Shown here in pieces: positions 31,140 to 40,034 of a stretch of 64,000 nt of DNA. The first letter of the stretch is position 1. Each line of letters opens with the position of its first letter. The notes beneath the pieces were generated by a model. That model had not been told where the DNA came from. It searched no databases and saw only the letters and a list, made by a program, of their open reading frames with translations. Source of the stretch: Pseudomonadota bacterium (GTDB taxonomy: Bacteria > Pseudomonadota > Gammaproteobacteria > Steroidobacterales > Steroidobacteraceae); NCBI GenBank assembly GCA_016713725.1, contig JADJOO010000009.1, positions 124,001-188,000 of the forward strand, read 5' to 3'. Position numbers and translations under genes: made by a program.

Positions 31140-31947
31140 TCATTTGCGGACTTTCAGAAACCCTTCGCCGTTCCGCAGTCCCGCCCGTAGCCGACGCATC
31201 CCGCCGATCCAACGGTCATAATCTGCGGTCTTGCGCTGGGCGTACGTCAGGACTTCGGGGTGGGTCAGGATCAGGAATGGCTCGCGTTCGAGTCCGTCCA
31301 CGATCGCCGTGGCAGCCTGCTCGACCGAAAGCAGGCCGGCAGGCGCGTCGGCCGGCAGCTTCTCGTCGAGGCCGGTGATGGCCGTGGCGATGTACTGGGG
31401 ACACGACGGACACGCGGATGCCGCGCTCGCCATAGGTGATCGCAAGCGATTCGGCGAGCCCGACTGCCGCATGCTTCGTTGCACTGTAGGCCGCGTCACC
31501 GACCTGGCACAGCAACCCTGCGGCGGACGCCACGTTCACGAGGCAGCCTTCGCCGCGCTCGAGCATTCCCGGCAACACCGCGCGCGATGCGTACACGTGT
31601 GCCATCACGTGCACCTGCCACATGCGAGTCCAGACAGTGTTGGACTCGGCCAGGGCGTCGTCGAGATCGAGCTCGGTCGCGCCGAACCCGGCATTCGACA
31701 GCAGCACGTCCACACGCCCGTAGTGCGCGATCGCTGCTGCCACTGCCGCCCGCACGGCGGCCTCATCCGACACGTCGCACTGCAGGCCAAGGCCGCCGAG
31801 TTCGGCGGCCGTCGCCTGCGCCATGGCGCCGTCGAGATCGGCGATCACCACGCCGGCCGCGCCGCGCCGCAGCAGCTCGCGGCAAAACGCACGCCCGATG
31901 CCGCGACCCGCGCCGGTGACGAACGCGATCCTGTCCTTCATCTGCAT
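31140..31947 (-). CDS. short-chain dehydrogenase/reductase (one-base frameshift near 31400)
   Basis: Classical SDR of about 269 residues. NAD(P)-binding TGAGRGIGRAF at the N-terminus, NAG at LLSNAGFG, catalytic Ser in VNVASAAGL and YSATKHA for Tyr/Lys. The frame breaks in the run at 31397-31402: adding one C on the coding strand gives VVSPQYIATAITGLDE and leads into the C-terminal half ending GEGFLKVRK. ATG 31947 has GAGG 6 bases upstream; ATG 31941 is two residues later. It is 8 bases downstream of the acyl-CoA dehydrogenase end region on the same strand... the dehydrogenase stop is at 31956, so the two are probably co-transcribed. Confidence 0.85.
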
Positions 31948-31955
31948 GCGTGGCC

Positions 31956-33179
31956 TCAGGGCGTCAGGTAGCGCGACAGCTCGAGCTTCGCTATGTGGTT
32001 GCGGTGCACTTCGTCGGGGCCGTCCGCGATGCGCAGCGTGCGCGCCATCGCATAGGCCCAGCCGAGACCGTGATCATCGGTGACGCCCGCGCCACCGAAG
32101 AGCTGGATCGCCTGGTCGATGATCTGGCACGCGACGTTGGGCGCCACGACCTTGATCATCGCGATCTCCTTCTGCGCCGCCTTGTTGCCGGCAACGTCCA
32201 TCTTCCACGCAGCATGCAGCGTCAGGAAACGCGCCTGGTCGAGCTTCATGCGGGCGTCTGCGATGCGCTCGCGCCACACGCCCTGCTCCGCCAGCTTCCG
32301 GTGGAACGCGGTGCGCTGCAGCGACCGGCGGCACATCGCTTCGAGCGAGCGCTCGGTCGCGCCGATGATGCGCATGCAATGGTGGATGCGGCCCGGGCCA
32401 AGGCGGCCCTGCGCGATCTCGAAGCCGCGACCTTCGCCGAGCAACAGGTTGCCGACCGGCACGCGCACGTTCTCGAAGTCCACCTCGGGGTGGCCGTGCG
32501 GCTCGTCGAGGTAACCGAACACCGGCACCGGGCGCACCACTCGCACTCCGGGCGTGTCCATCGGCACCAGGATCATCGACTGCTGCCGGTGCACGTTGGT
32601 GTTCGACGGGTCGGTCTTGCCCATGAAAATGAGCACCTTACAGCGCGGGTCCGACGCGCCCGAAGTCCACCACTTGCGGCCGTTGATCACGTAGTGATCG
32701 CCGTCGCGCACGATGCTGGCCGAGATGTTGGTTGCATCCGACGACGCGACGGCCGGCTCGGTCATCGCGAAGCCGGAGCGAATCTCCCCTGCCAGCAGCG
32801 GCTTGAGCCAGCGCTCCTTCTGCTCATCGTTGCCGTAGCGCACGAGCACCTCCATGTTGCCGGTGTCGGGTGCGGCGCAGTTGAGCGCTTCGGGCGCAAT
32901 GTGCGAGCGTCCGGTGATTTCGGCGAGCGGCGCGTACTCCAGGTTCGTCAGCCCGGCGCCGTGCTCGGATTCCGGCAGCCAGAGGTTCCATAACCCTGCA
33001 GCGCGCGCCCTGGTTTTCATCTCCTCCATCACGCGCGTCGGCACCCAGCCGTTGCCCTGCGCCTTGTTCGTCTCGACTTCGGCGAAGAAGCGCGTCTCGT
33101 TCGGATAGACGTGTTCGTCCATGAACGCGGTCAGGCGCGCCTGCAGGTCCTTGACGCGAGGGGAGTGTTCGAAGTCCAT
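31956..33179 (-). CDS. acyl-CoA dehydrogenase family protein
   Basis: 407-residue flavoprotein of the ACAD superfamily (ACAD10/11-like branch), expected to oxidise acyl-CoA thioesters. It shows GFAMTEPAVASSDATNISAS and YVINGRKWWTSGASDPRCKV for the FAD/substrate region, RLGPGRIHHCMRIIGATERS and the C-terminal QLFGGAGVTDDHGLGWAYAM. ATG 33179 has AGGA nine bases upstream. It lies between two SDR genes on the same strand with gaps of 14 and 8 bases, consistent with one operon for acyl-chain or related oxidation. Substrate chain type cannot be told. Confidence 0.92.
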   Translation of the reverse strand: MDFEHSPRVKDLQARLTAFMDEHVYPNETRFFAEVETNKAQGNGWVPTRVMEEMKTRARAAGLWNLWLPESEHGAGLTNLEYAPLAEITGRSHIAPEALNCAAPDTGNMEVLVRYGNDEQKERWLKPLLAGEIRSGFAMTEPAVASSDATNISASIVRDGDHYVINGRKWWTSGASDPRCKVLIFMGKTDPSNTNVHRQQSMILVPMDTPGVRVVRPVPVFGYLDEPHGHPEVDFENVRVPVGNLLLGEGRGFEIAQGRLGPGRIHHCMRIIGATERSLEAMCRRSLQRTAFHRKLAEQGVWRERIADARMKLDQARFLTLHAAWKMDVAGNKAAQKEIAMIKVVAPNVACQIIDQAIQLFGGAGVTDDHGLGWAYAMARTLRIADGPDEVHRNHIAKLELSRYLTP

Positions 33180-33193
33180 GGCGGTGTCCTGGG

Positions 33194-33967
33194 TCAGCTG
33201 CGCTTCTGTCGCGGCGCGAGCACCGCGGCGGGCAGGATCTTCAGCAACTGGGCGATGATCGTCCACGGCAGCACCGGCACCCAGCGCTTGCCCACCTGGC
33301 GCTCGATCATGCGGGCCATGATCGCGGCACCCTGGTCCACGTCGATCAGGAACGGCCGCGCGCCCTTGTTGCGATTGATGTCGGTGTCGATGAAACCCGG
33401 CGCCAGTTCGGTGACGACGACGGGGGTCCCGCGGAGTTCTGCACGCAGCGCCTGCAGGTAACGGTGCAGGCCCGCCTTGCTCGCGCTGTACGCGCCGAAG
33501 CCGGGCAGGCCCTTGGAGCCCGCAACCGACGTCACACCGACGACGTGGCCAGAACCCTGCGCGCGAAAGATCGGCAACGCGGCTTCGATCGTCGCGATCG
33601 CACCCACCAGGTTGATGTTGAGCGTCTCGCGCATCAGGGGCAGCTTGCCCCTGCCCGTGGGCGTGAGAGGCCCCACGCCCGCATTGGCGACGATCACGTC
33701 GAGCCGGCCAAGCTGAGCCGCAGCACGCTGCACGGCGGACTCGATCGCATCCGTGTGGGCGACGTCGAGTGCAATCGTCACGACCTGCGCGGCACCGGCC
33801 GCGAGCAACTGCGGTGCCAGCGCTTCGAGGCGCTCGAGGCGGCGCGCCGCAATGGCGAGGCCGTAACCGCGCCGCGCAAACTCGCGGGCCAGGCCCTCGC
33901 CGATGCCGGAGGACGCCCCGGTGATCAACATGCACCGGGCACCGGGCGTCTTCGTTGTTGCCGTCAC
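33194..33967 (-). CDS. short-chain dehydrogenase/reductase
   Basis: 257-residue SDR. CMLITGASSGIGEGLAREFA is the cofactor motif, VANAGVGP follows, catalytic Ser is in VTSVAGSKG and Tyr/Lys in YSASKAGLH. The C-terminus PAAVLAPRQKRS includes a hydrophobic segment (VLPWTIIAQLLKIL) that may associate with membrane. GTG 33967 has GGAG upstream; ATG 33931 directly before the cofactor motif is possible but would remove the first residues of the fold. First gene of the SDR/ACAD/SDR set and divergent from a LysR-type regulator 119 bases away, the usual position for its control target. Confidence 0.88.
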   Translation of the reverse strand: MTATTKTPGARCMLITGASSGIGEGLAREFARRGYGLAIAARRLERLEALAPQLLAAGAAQVVTIALDVAHTDAIESAVQRAAAQLGRLDVIVANAGVGPLTPTGRGKLPLMRETLNINLVGAIATIEAALPIFRAQGSGHVVGVTSVAGSKGLPGFGAYSASKAGLHRYLQALRAELRGTPVVVTELAPGFIDTDINRNKGARPFLIDVDQGAAIMARMIERQVGKRWVPVLPWTIIAQLLKILPAAVLAPRQKRS

Positions 33968-34086
33968 CGCGACTCCGACTTCCTGCAAGACGTTGCATGA
34001 TACGCCTCGGTGGCAGGCTCGGCGGCGTCTGCTCCCTCCGACAAGCCCGTCTGGGCAGCACGTTCGGCCTCTGTTAGCGTCGCGCC

Positions 34087-35159
34087 ATGGCGAAAACACC
34101 GGCCTGCTGGACCTCCTGGCGCTCGTTCCGGCCGCGGACATTGCTCGAGCCGCAAAAGCCCTGGGACTGGACCCCGAAGCGCTGACGAAACGCCTGTTGG
34201 CACTCGATTCGACAGGCATCAGCACCCGCCTCGTCGACACTGCAACGCGGGCACTGAAGCCCGGCGAAGCCGGTCGCCTGGTCATCGACCACGCGGCCCG
34301 CATCTTCACGCAGGCACGCGACCTCACTCGCGACCTGGAAGAACTCGCGGGCCTGCAGGCGCCCGAGATGCATTTCGGCACGGACCTGTTCGCCGCGGAA
34401 TTGCCGCTGGGCGCGGCACTGGGTCGCATGGCGTCGGCCAACTCGCGCTTGCGCGTGCACGCCGAGACCAGCGACTTTGAGCACCTGGCGCGCGAGGTGC
34501 TAGCGGGCAAGCTCGAGTTCGCCGTCGGCGACACGGCAGGCGCGGAGCGGCACCCGACGCGGCTCGCCATCGAGCCCGTGGCGGAACACCGGATGTTCTT
34601 CTTCGTGCGGCAGGGACACCCACTGGTCGCCGCCAGGGAACACTCGCTCGAGACGATCCTGGTGTTCCCGCTGGTGTCACCGCGGTTGCCGCAGCGCATG
34701 GCCGTGCATCTCGGCAAGGACGCGGCACACGCGCGCGTCGACCGCGAAACCGGCGACCTCACGCCCAGCCTGATGGTCGACAGCTTCGCCGTTGCGCGCA
34801 ACGCGGTCACGGCAGGCGATGCGGTGGGCCTGGCGCCGCTCGTGGCACTGGAGCAGGACATCCGCACCAGGGAGATCGCGCTGCTGCCGTTCACGGCGCC
34901 ATGGCTGCAGTTGAGCTACGGCCTGTTCTACACGCGCAAGCGTCCGCTCTCGCGCGTTGCACAGCTGTTCATGACCCAGCTGCGACAGGTCGAAGTGGTC
35001 CTGCAGGCACGCGAGCAGCGCGCGCTGGCGCGGCTCGACGGCAAGAAGCGCACGCGCCGGCCCGCACCGAAACGCAAAGTGAAGGCTGCTGCTGAACCGG
35101 CGGTCCGTGTCGCGATGTCGACCGCCTCGTCTGCCCGCCGGACCCGGACCCGCCAGTGA
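34087..35159 (+). CDS. LysR-type transcriptional regulator (probable frameshift near its start)
   Basis: About 357 residues. The N-terminal part LLALVPAADIARAAKALGLD with ALTKRLLALDSTGISTRLVD fits a divergent LysR winged helix; then the dimer helix (AARIFTQARDLTRDLEELAG) and effector domain with MHFGTDLFAAELPLGAALGR, RMFFFVRQGHPLVAAREH and SFAVARNAVTAGDAVGLAPL. The frame has no usual start after 33903, which lies inside the divergent SDR. ATG 34087 (MAKTP) is one frame off and joins if a C is added near 34100-34103 to give MAKTPGLLDLL. The tail is basic. Likely controls the divergent SDR-ACAD-SDR operon. GTG of the M64 gene overlaps its stop. Confidence 0.75.
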
Positions 35160-36577
35160 ACCGCATCGCGTGCGGTCTCGTGACGATGGCGATGTCGACC
35201 GCGAGCCTGGCCGCGGATGGGGTACCGGCCACGTACCGCCTCGACCTCGTTCACACCGGCGGCAAGGGCACGGAAATTTTTGCGGTCGACCGCTTGCGGC
35301 AGGAACCCCTGCCGTGGCCCGGGCATCCATCGCGCGCAACGGACGACGGCAAGTCCGGCCTCTACCGCTTCGAGGTGCGCGATGCGGACGGGCAACTGCT
35401 GCAGGCGCGCGGCTACTCATCGATCTTCGGCGAGTGGGTGACGACCGACGAGGCGCAGGACCAGCACCGCACCTTCCACGAATCGCTGCGGTTTCCTGCA
35501 CCCGCGAAGCCGGGCCCGGTGCAGGTTCGGATCTACCGGCGCGATGCGCAACAGGTCTTCCAACCGGTGTGGGAGACGAAACTCGACACGACGGACATGT
35601 TCGTCGACCGGTCCCCGACCGCGGCGCAGGACCTGATCGTGATCGAGCAGCACGGCGCGGCCCGGGACAAGGTCGACCTGTTGTTGCTCGGCGACGGCTA
35701 CACCGCCGCGGAATGCGCAGCGAAATTCCGCGCCGATGCCGAGCGCGTGACGGCAGCGTTGTTCAAGGTGCAGCCCTTCGCGCGCCGCCGCCAGGACTTC
35801 AACGTCTGGGGACTGTGCCCACCCGCCGCGCAATCCGGCGTGTCGCGTCCGTCCACGGGCATCCATCGCGCTTCCCCGGCCGGAGCCACCTACGACGCTT
35901 TCGGCAGCGAACGCTACCTGCTCACGTTCGAGAACCGCGCACTGCGCGAGATTGCCGCGCAGGCGCCGTACGAAGCGCTGGTGATCCTCGCCAACAACGA
36001 CACGTACGGGGGCGGCGGTATCTTCGGCTTGTACTCGACGCTGGCTGTGGACAGCTCGTGGGCCGACTACCTGTTCGTGCACGAGTTCGGCCACCACTTC
36101 GCGGCGCTCGCGGACGAGTACTACACTTCGCCCGTCGCCTACGCGGCGCCGACCACGATCGTCGAACCATGGGAGCCGAATGTCACGGCGCTGCTCGACC
36201 GGGACAAGCTCAAGTGGCGTCACCTCGTCGCGACGAGCACGCCGGTCCCGACGCCGTGGCCAAAGGAGACATTCGAAGCGTACCAGCTCGATGTGCAGGC
36301 GCGTCGCAAGCAGATTCGCGCGGACCGCCGGCCGGAAAGCGAGATGGACGCGCTCTTCCGCGAGGAACAGGCGCACGTCACGAAACTGCTCGGCCGCGAA
36401 CGCTACCCCTCGGCCGTCGGCGCATTCCAGGGCGCCAATTACGACGCGCAGGCGTACTACCGTCCGCAGCTCGACTGCATCATGTTCACGCGCGACCAGG
36501 TGCCCTTCTGCCGTGTGTGCGAGGCGGCCCTCGAACAGGTCATCGACTCGATCGCACCGGGAACGGCGCAGCCCTAG
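35156..36577 (+). CDS. M64 family zinc peptidase, exported
   Basis: 473-residue secreted metallopeptidase of the IgA peptidase M64 family (many members come from non-pathogens). Signal peptide MNRIACGLVTMAMSTASLAA; a beta-rich N-terminal domain follows (residues 25-165); the peptidase domain starts near KVDLLLLGDGYTAAECAAKF and has the zinc site FVHEFGHHFAALADEYYTSP, His 309 being the first of HExxH. Conserved Cys near the end (CIMFTRDQVPFCRVC). GTG 35156 overlaps the LysR stop. Natural substrate unknown. Confidence 0.9.
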   Translation: MNRIACGLVTMAMSTASLAADGVPATYRLDLVHTGGKGTEIFAVDRLRQEPLPWPGHPSRATDDGKSGLYRFEVRDADGQLLQARGYSSIFGEWVTTDEAQDQHRTFHESLRFPAPAKPGPVQVRIYRRDAQQVFQPVWETKLDTTDMFVDRSPTAAQDLIVIEQHGAARDKVDLLLLGDGYTAAECAAKFRADAERVTAALFKVQPFARRRQDFNVWGLCPPAAQSGVSRPSTGIHRASPAGATYDAFGSERYLLTFENRALREIAAQAPYEALVILANNDTYGGGGIFGLYSTLAVDSSWADYLFVHEFGHHFAALADEYYTSPVAYAAPTTIVEPWEPNVTALLDRDKLKWRHLVATSTPVPTPWPKETFEAYQLDVQARRKQIRADRRPESEMDALFREEQAHVTKLLGRERYPSAVGAFQGANYDAQAYYRPQLDCIMFTRDQVPFCRVCEAALEQVIDSIAPGTAQP

Positions 36578-36604
36578 CAGCGGGCTTGCCGGGAGCACCG
36601 AACG

Positions 36605-37845
36605 ATGCCGCATGGAACGATCGACTTCACGCTCGACCCGCTTGCTTCGCCGCTGCGGCGGCCGCGGGTAGCACGCGCGCTTCACCTGGACACTCGGCAT
36701 CCTGCTCGCCTTTGCCGCCCTGCTCATCTGCACGGTCGTGGCCGGACTGGGCTCCGCCGCCACCGGCGTATTCGTGCGCGCGCTGGCCCTGTCGTCCGCG
36801 ATGTCGCTGCTCACGATCCTGATCCTCTGGTACCTCGACCGCCGTGAACGCGAGTCACCCTACGCCTGCGCCGCGGCGTTCCTGTGGGGGTGGGCTCATC
36901 GCGACAACGATCGCGCTGCCGCTCAACACGGCGGCGATCATGGCCGTCACGCAATGGCTCGAGCAGTTTCCCGAACTGGGCCAGATGCTGGGCCCCGACG
37001 CAGCGATGATGATCGGCGCGCCGCTTTCGGCGCCGATCGTCGAGGAAACGACCAAGGGCATCGGCATCGTGCTGCTCTTCTGGCTGCTGCGCGGCGAGTT
37101 CGACAACGTGCGCGACGGGTTCATTTACGGCGCCTTGATCGGCGCCGGCTTCAACTGGTTCGAATCGGCGCTGTACGTGCAGCAGAACTTCGTCGAGTTC
37201 GGCACCGCGCCGTACGGCTTCCAGATCGGGACGCGCTTCGCCTGGCTCGGCCTCGCGGGCCATGCGCTGTTTTCCGGACTCTTCGGTGCCTCGCTGGGCG
37301 TGTCGCGCGCCACTTCGAAGCTGTGGTTGCGCGTGCTCGCGCCCGTCGGTGGTTTCGCGCTGGCGATCCTCGGGCACGTGTGGAACAACTCGCTGCCGCT
37401 GTTCATGGCACTCGCCGCTGCGCAGGCCGGCGAGGCCGCACCGACCGAAGTGCTGGCGCCACCCACGTACACCGTCTGGGACGCCATGATCACGGCCAGC
37501 CTGACCAACGTCGTCGTGTTCCTGCCGTTTGTGCTGTTGCTCGCGTTCATTCTCCATCGCAGTGGCCAGGCCGAACGCCGTGTGCTCGTCGAGGAACTCG
37601 AGGACGAGGTGGGGCGCAGCGTCACCGCCGGGGAATTGACGGCGATCAAGGCGGACCGCGCCTTTCGCACGCGACGTGTAGATCCTCGCCACGCGCGGGT
37701 TTCCGCGGCACTGGTTAACGCCCAGAACGAGCTGGCGTTTCGCAAGCGCCGGCTGAAAAGCCGCGGTCTCGACCCGACGCACGACGGCGTGCTCGAGCAG
37801 CGCCGGGCGCAGATTTCGGCATTGCGACGGAAGCTTCCGGGGTGA
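36605..37845 (+). CDS. PrsW-like intramembrane metalloprotease (two frameshifts)
   Basis: Multi-pass membrane protein of about 413 residues related to PrsW, which in Bacillus cleaves an anti-sigma factor. Conserved protease motifs are PIVEETTKGIGIVLLF, GHALFSGLFGASLG and AILGHVWNNSLPLF. Start ATG 36605 (MPHGTIDFTL) has GGGAG 11 bases upstream. Two one-base insertions break the frame: in the GC repeat around 36675-36685, before TM1 (WTLGILLAFAALLICTVVAG), and in the G5 run 36886-36890, where one G less restores AFLWGGLIATTIA. The C-terminal 90 residues are soluble, charged and helical. Substrate unknown; no sigma/anti-sigma pair is adjacent. Confidence 0.82.
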
Positions 37846-37943
37846 CGACGTGGAACGCGACCAATTCGCAGCAACTACGTATTCCGGCCGCGGCCCGGGG
37901 GACGCACATTGCCTATGCTAGAAAGAAGCCCCAGGAGCCTGCC

Positions 37944-38462
37944 ATGTTCACCAGCCGTAACGCCCTCATCAGCCTCGTGGCTGCCGCCGCCTGCTGCGCG
38001 ATTCCCGCGCTGGCCGCCGACGACGTGTTCACGGCAGCCATGGACGGGGCACAGTGCCTGCCCGAGCCGATCACGACGCCGGCGACCGGCGCCATCGAAC
38101 TGCGCGCGAGCGCCGACGGCAAGAAAATCGATTACAAGATCACGGTCAACAAGCTGTCGAATGCGTCGCAGGCCGACCTGCACATCGGCGCCGCGAGCCA
38201 GAACGGCCAGCCGGTGGTCAAGCTGTGGCCCCAGGGCAATGCTGCTGCCAAGCGTGGTGAATTGACCGGCGTGCTGGTGGAAGGCTCATTCGACGCCAGC
38301 GACTTCATCGGCCCGATGACGGGTTCGCCGATGTCCGACCTGCTGGAAGAAATTCGCACCGGCAACACGTACGTCAACGTGCACACCTACGACGGCGTGG
38401 ACCCGCCCTACTCGGGTCCGGGCGACTACCGCGTCGGTGAGATCCGCGGCCAGCTGAAGTAG
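37944..38462 (+). CDS. CHRD-domain secreted protein
   Basis: 172 residues. Signal peptide MFTSRNALISLVAAAACCAI (cut near ALA-ADD) and one CHRD-type domain: TPATGAIELRASADGKKIDY, QADLHIGAASQNGQPVVKLW and NTYVNVHTYDG. CHRD domains were named from chordin and are common in exported bacterial proteins of unknown role. ATG 37944 has AGGAG 7 bases upstream; the upstream in-frame extension is not protein-like. It converges on the amidohydrolase gene with a 3-base gap. Confidence 0.88.
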   Translation: MFTSRNALISLVAAAACCAIPALAADDVFTAAMDGAQCLPEPITTPATGAIELRASADGKKIDYKITVNKLSNASQADLHIGAASQNGQPVVKLWPQGNAAAKRGELTGVLVEGSFDASDFIGPMTGSPMSDLLEEIRTGNTYVNVHTYDGVDPPYSGPGDYRVGEIRGQLK

Positions 38463-38465
38463 ACC

Positions 38466-39290
38466 CTAGAGGCGGAAAACCCGCCGCGCATTGGCGCCGA
38501 GAAAGCTTGCCGCAATCCCGGCGTCGAGTTGCATTTCCGCCAGGCCCTCGAGCGCGCGCGCCGGCGGAATCATCGGCCAGTTCGTGCCGAACAACACCTT
38601 TTGACGACCGTGACCACGCAAGTAGTCGACCAGCGCGGCCGGATACCGCCTGACCGTGTATGCCGAAGTATCGATGTATACGTTCGGGTGCTTGGTCGCG
38701 ACGGCGATCATCTCCTCGGTCCACGGATAGCCGATGTGCCCGCCAACGACGACGAGGTCCGGAAAGTCGATCGCCACCTGGTCGATGTACGGGATCGGCC
38801 GGCCGAACTCCGACGGCATGAGCGGGCCGGTGTGCCCGACCTGCGTGCAGAACGGGACGCCGAGTTCGCAGCACTCGCTGTAGACCGGGTAGAAGCGTGC
38901 GTGCGTCGGCGGCAGTTGCCACAGCCAGGGCAGCACACGCACGGCCTTGAAGCCGAGTTCACGCACGCAGCGGCGCAGTTCCTTCACGGCGGCCCGCGGG
39001 TTCGAGATGTCGAGCGAGCCCACGCCGATCAGCCGGTCGGGCGCCTGGCGGACGAAAGACGCGACTTCGTCGTTGGCGATCAGGTCACCGTGCGGCCCCG
39101 TCCACGCGCTGATCAGGCTGCGGCCGACGCCGCCCTCGTCCATGGCCGCGAGCGTGGCGGCCACAGGCATCTCGCCCGCGGCAGCATCGAGCCCTCCCTT
39201 GGTCCAGCGACGGAGCGATGCGAACATCGGGTGATTCAGGTGGCGCGTCGTCGGGTGCTGCGCCCAGGCATCGATGATTTCGGTTTCCAT
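38466..39290 (-). CDS. amidohydrolase, ACMSD-like (PF04909 type)
   Basis: 274-residue TIM-barrel metal-dependent hydrolase/decarboxylase of the amidohydrolase-2 group. Signals are IIDAWAQHPTTRHL at the N-terminus (in place of the usual DxHxH), LGFKAVRVLPWLWQLPPTHA, VVGGHIGYPWTEEM with the His ligand, and KVLFGTNWPMIPP with the final Asp position replaced by Asn. The altered first and last metal ligands raise doubt about classical metal chemistry. Start ATG 39290 is chosen at METEIID; the frame is open to 39449. It is divergent from ahpC. Confidence 0.82.
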   Translation of the reverse strand: METEIIDAWAQHPTTRHLNHPMFASLRRWTKGGLDAAAGEMPVAATLAAMDEGGVGRSLISAWTGPHGDLIANDEVASFVRQAPDRLIGVGSLDISNPRAAVKELRRCVRELGFKAVRVLPWLWQLPPTHARFYPVYSECCELGVPFCTQVGHTGPLMPSEFGRPIPYIDQVAIDFPDLVVVGGHIGYPWTEEMIAVATKHPNVYIDTSAYTVRRYPAALVDYLRGHGRQKVLFGTNWPMIPPARALEGLAEMQLDAGIAASFLGANARRVFRL

Positions 39291-39343
39291 GCGCGCGAGG
39301 ATCGCCCGTGACGTGCCGCGAATCAATGACCCACCGGCCGTCG

Positions 39344-39380
39344 ATAGTCGGCTCCTATCGAAATACGCATAACAATCTAT
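39344..39380 (+). promoter_or_regulatory. OxyR-type binding site upstream of ahpCF
   Basis: The tetramers ATAG (39344), CTAT (39355), CGCA (39366) and CTAT (39377) are each separated by exactly seven bases. This equals the OxyR pattern ATAG-N7-CTAT-N7-ATAG-N7-CTAT with three of four tetramers exact. It ends against a plausible -35 TTGGCT (39380-39385) with GACAAT 18 bases further as -10. OxyR activates from just such positions. Confidence 0.8.
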
Positions 39381-39470
39381 TGGCTCTACCGGTCTGGACC
39401 CCGGACAATGCGCCCCATCGAAGCATTCACCCCTCTGCCATCCCGGCAAACCAACCTGGAGCCAAGACCC

Positions 39471-40034
39471 ATGTCACTGATCAACACCACCGTCCCGGCA
39501 TTCAAGACGCAGGCCTTCCACAACGGCAAGTTCATCGAAGTCAGCAACGAGTCCATGAAGGGCAAGTGGTCGGTCGTCATCTTCATGCCGGCAGCATTCA
39601 CCTTTAACTGCCCGACCGAAGTCGAGGACGCAGCCGACAACTACGCCGAGTTCCAGCAGATGGGCGCCGAGGTCTATATCGTCACGACCGACACGCACTT
39701 CTCGCACAAGGTGTGGCACGAAACCTCGCCAGCCGTCGGCAAGGCGAAGTTCCCGCTGGTCGGCGACCCGACGCACACCCTGACGCGCGGCTTCGGCGTG
39801 CACATCGAGGAAGCGGGCCTCGCCCTGCGCGGCACGTTCGTGGTCAACCCGGACGGCGTGATCAAGACCCTCGAGATCCACGACAACGCCATAGCGCGTG
39901 ACGTCAAGGAAACGCTGCGCAAACTCAAGGCCGCACAGTACGTCGCCGCGCACCCGGGCGAAGTGTGCCCGGCGAAGTGGAACGACGGCGCGAAGACAAT
40001 CAAGCCGTCGCTCGACCTGGTGGGCAAGATCTGA
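39471..40034 (+). CDS. ahpC: alkyl hydroperoxide reductase, peroxiredoxin subunit
   Basis: 187-residue 2-Cys peroxiredoxin that reduces H2O2 and organic peroxides. Peroxidatic Cys 47 is in AAFTFNCPTEVEDAADNYAE, resolving Cys 166 in HPGEVCPAKWNDGAKTI; both positions and total length match E. coli AhpC. ATG 39471 begins MSLINTTVPAFKTQAF. The gene follows an OxyR-type site and overlaps ahpF, its reductase, by one base (TGATG). Confidence 0.97.
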   Translation: MSLINTTVPAFKTQAFHNGKFIEVSNESMKGKWSVVIFMPAAFTFNCPTEVEDAADNYAEFQQMGAEVYIVTTDTHFSHKVWHETSPAVGKAKFPLVGDPTHTLTRGFGVHIEEAGLALRGTFVVNPDGVIKTLEIHDNAIARDVKETLRKLKAAQYVAAHPGEVCPAKWNDGAKTIKPSLDLVGKI

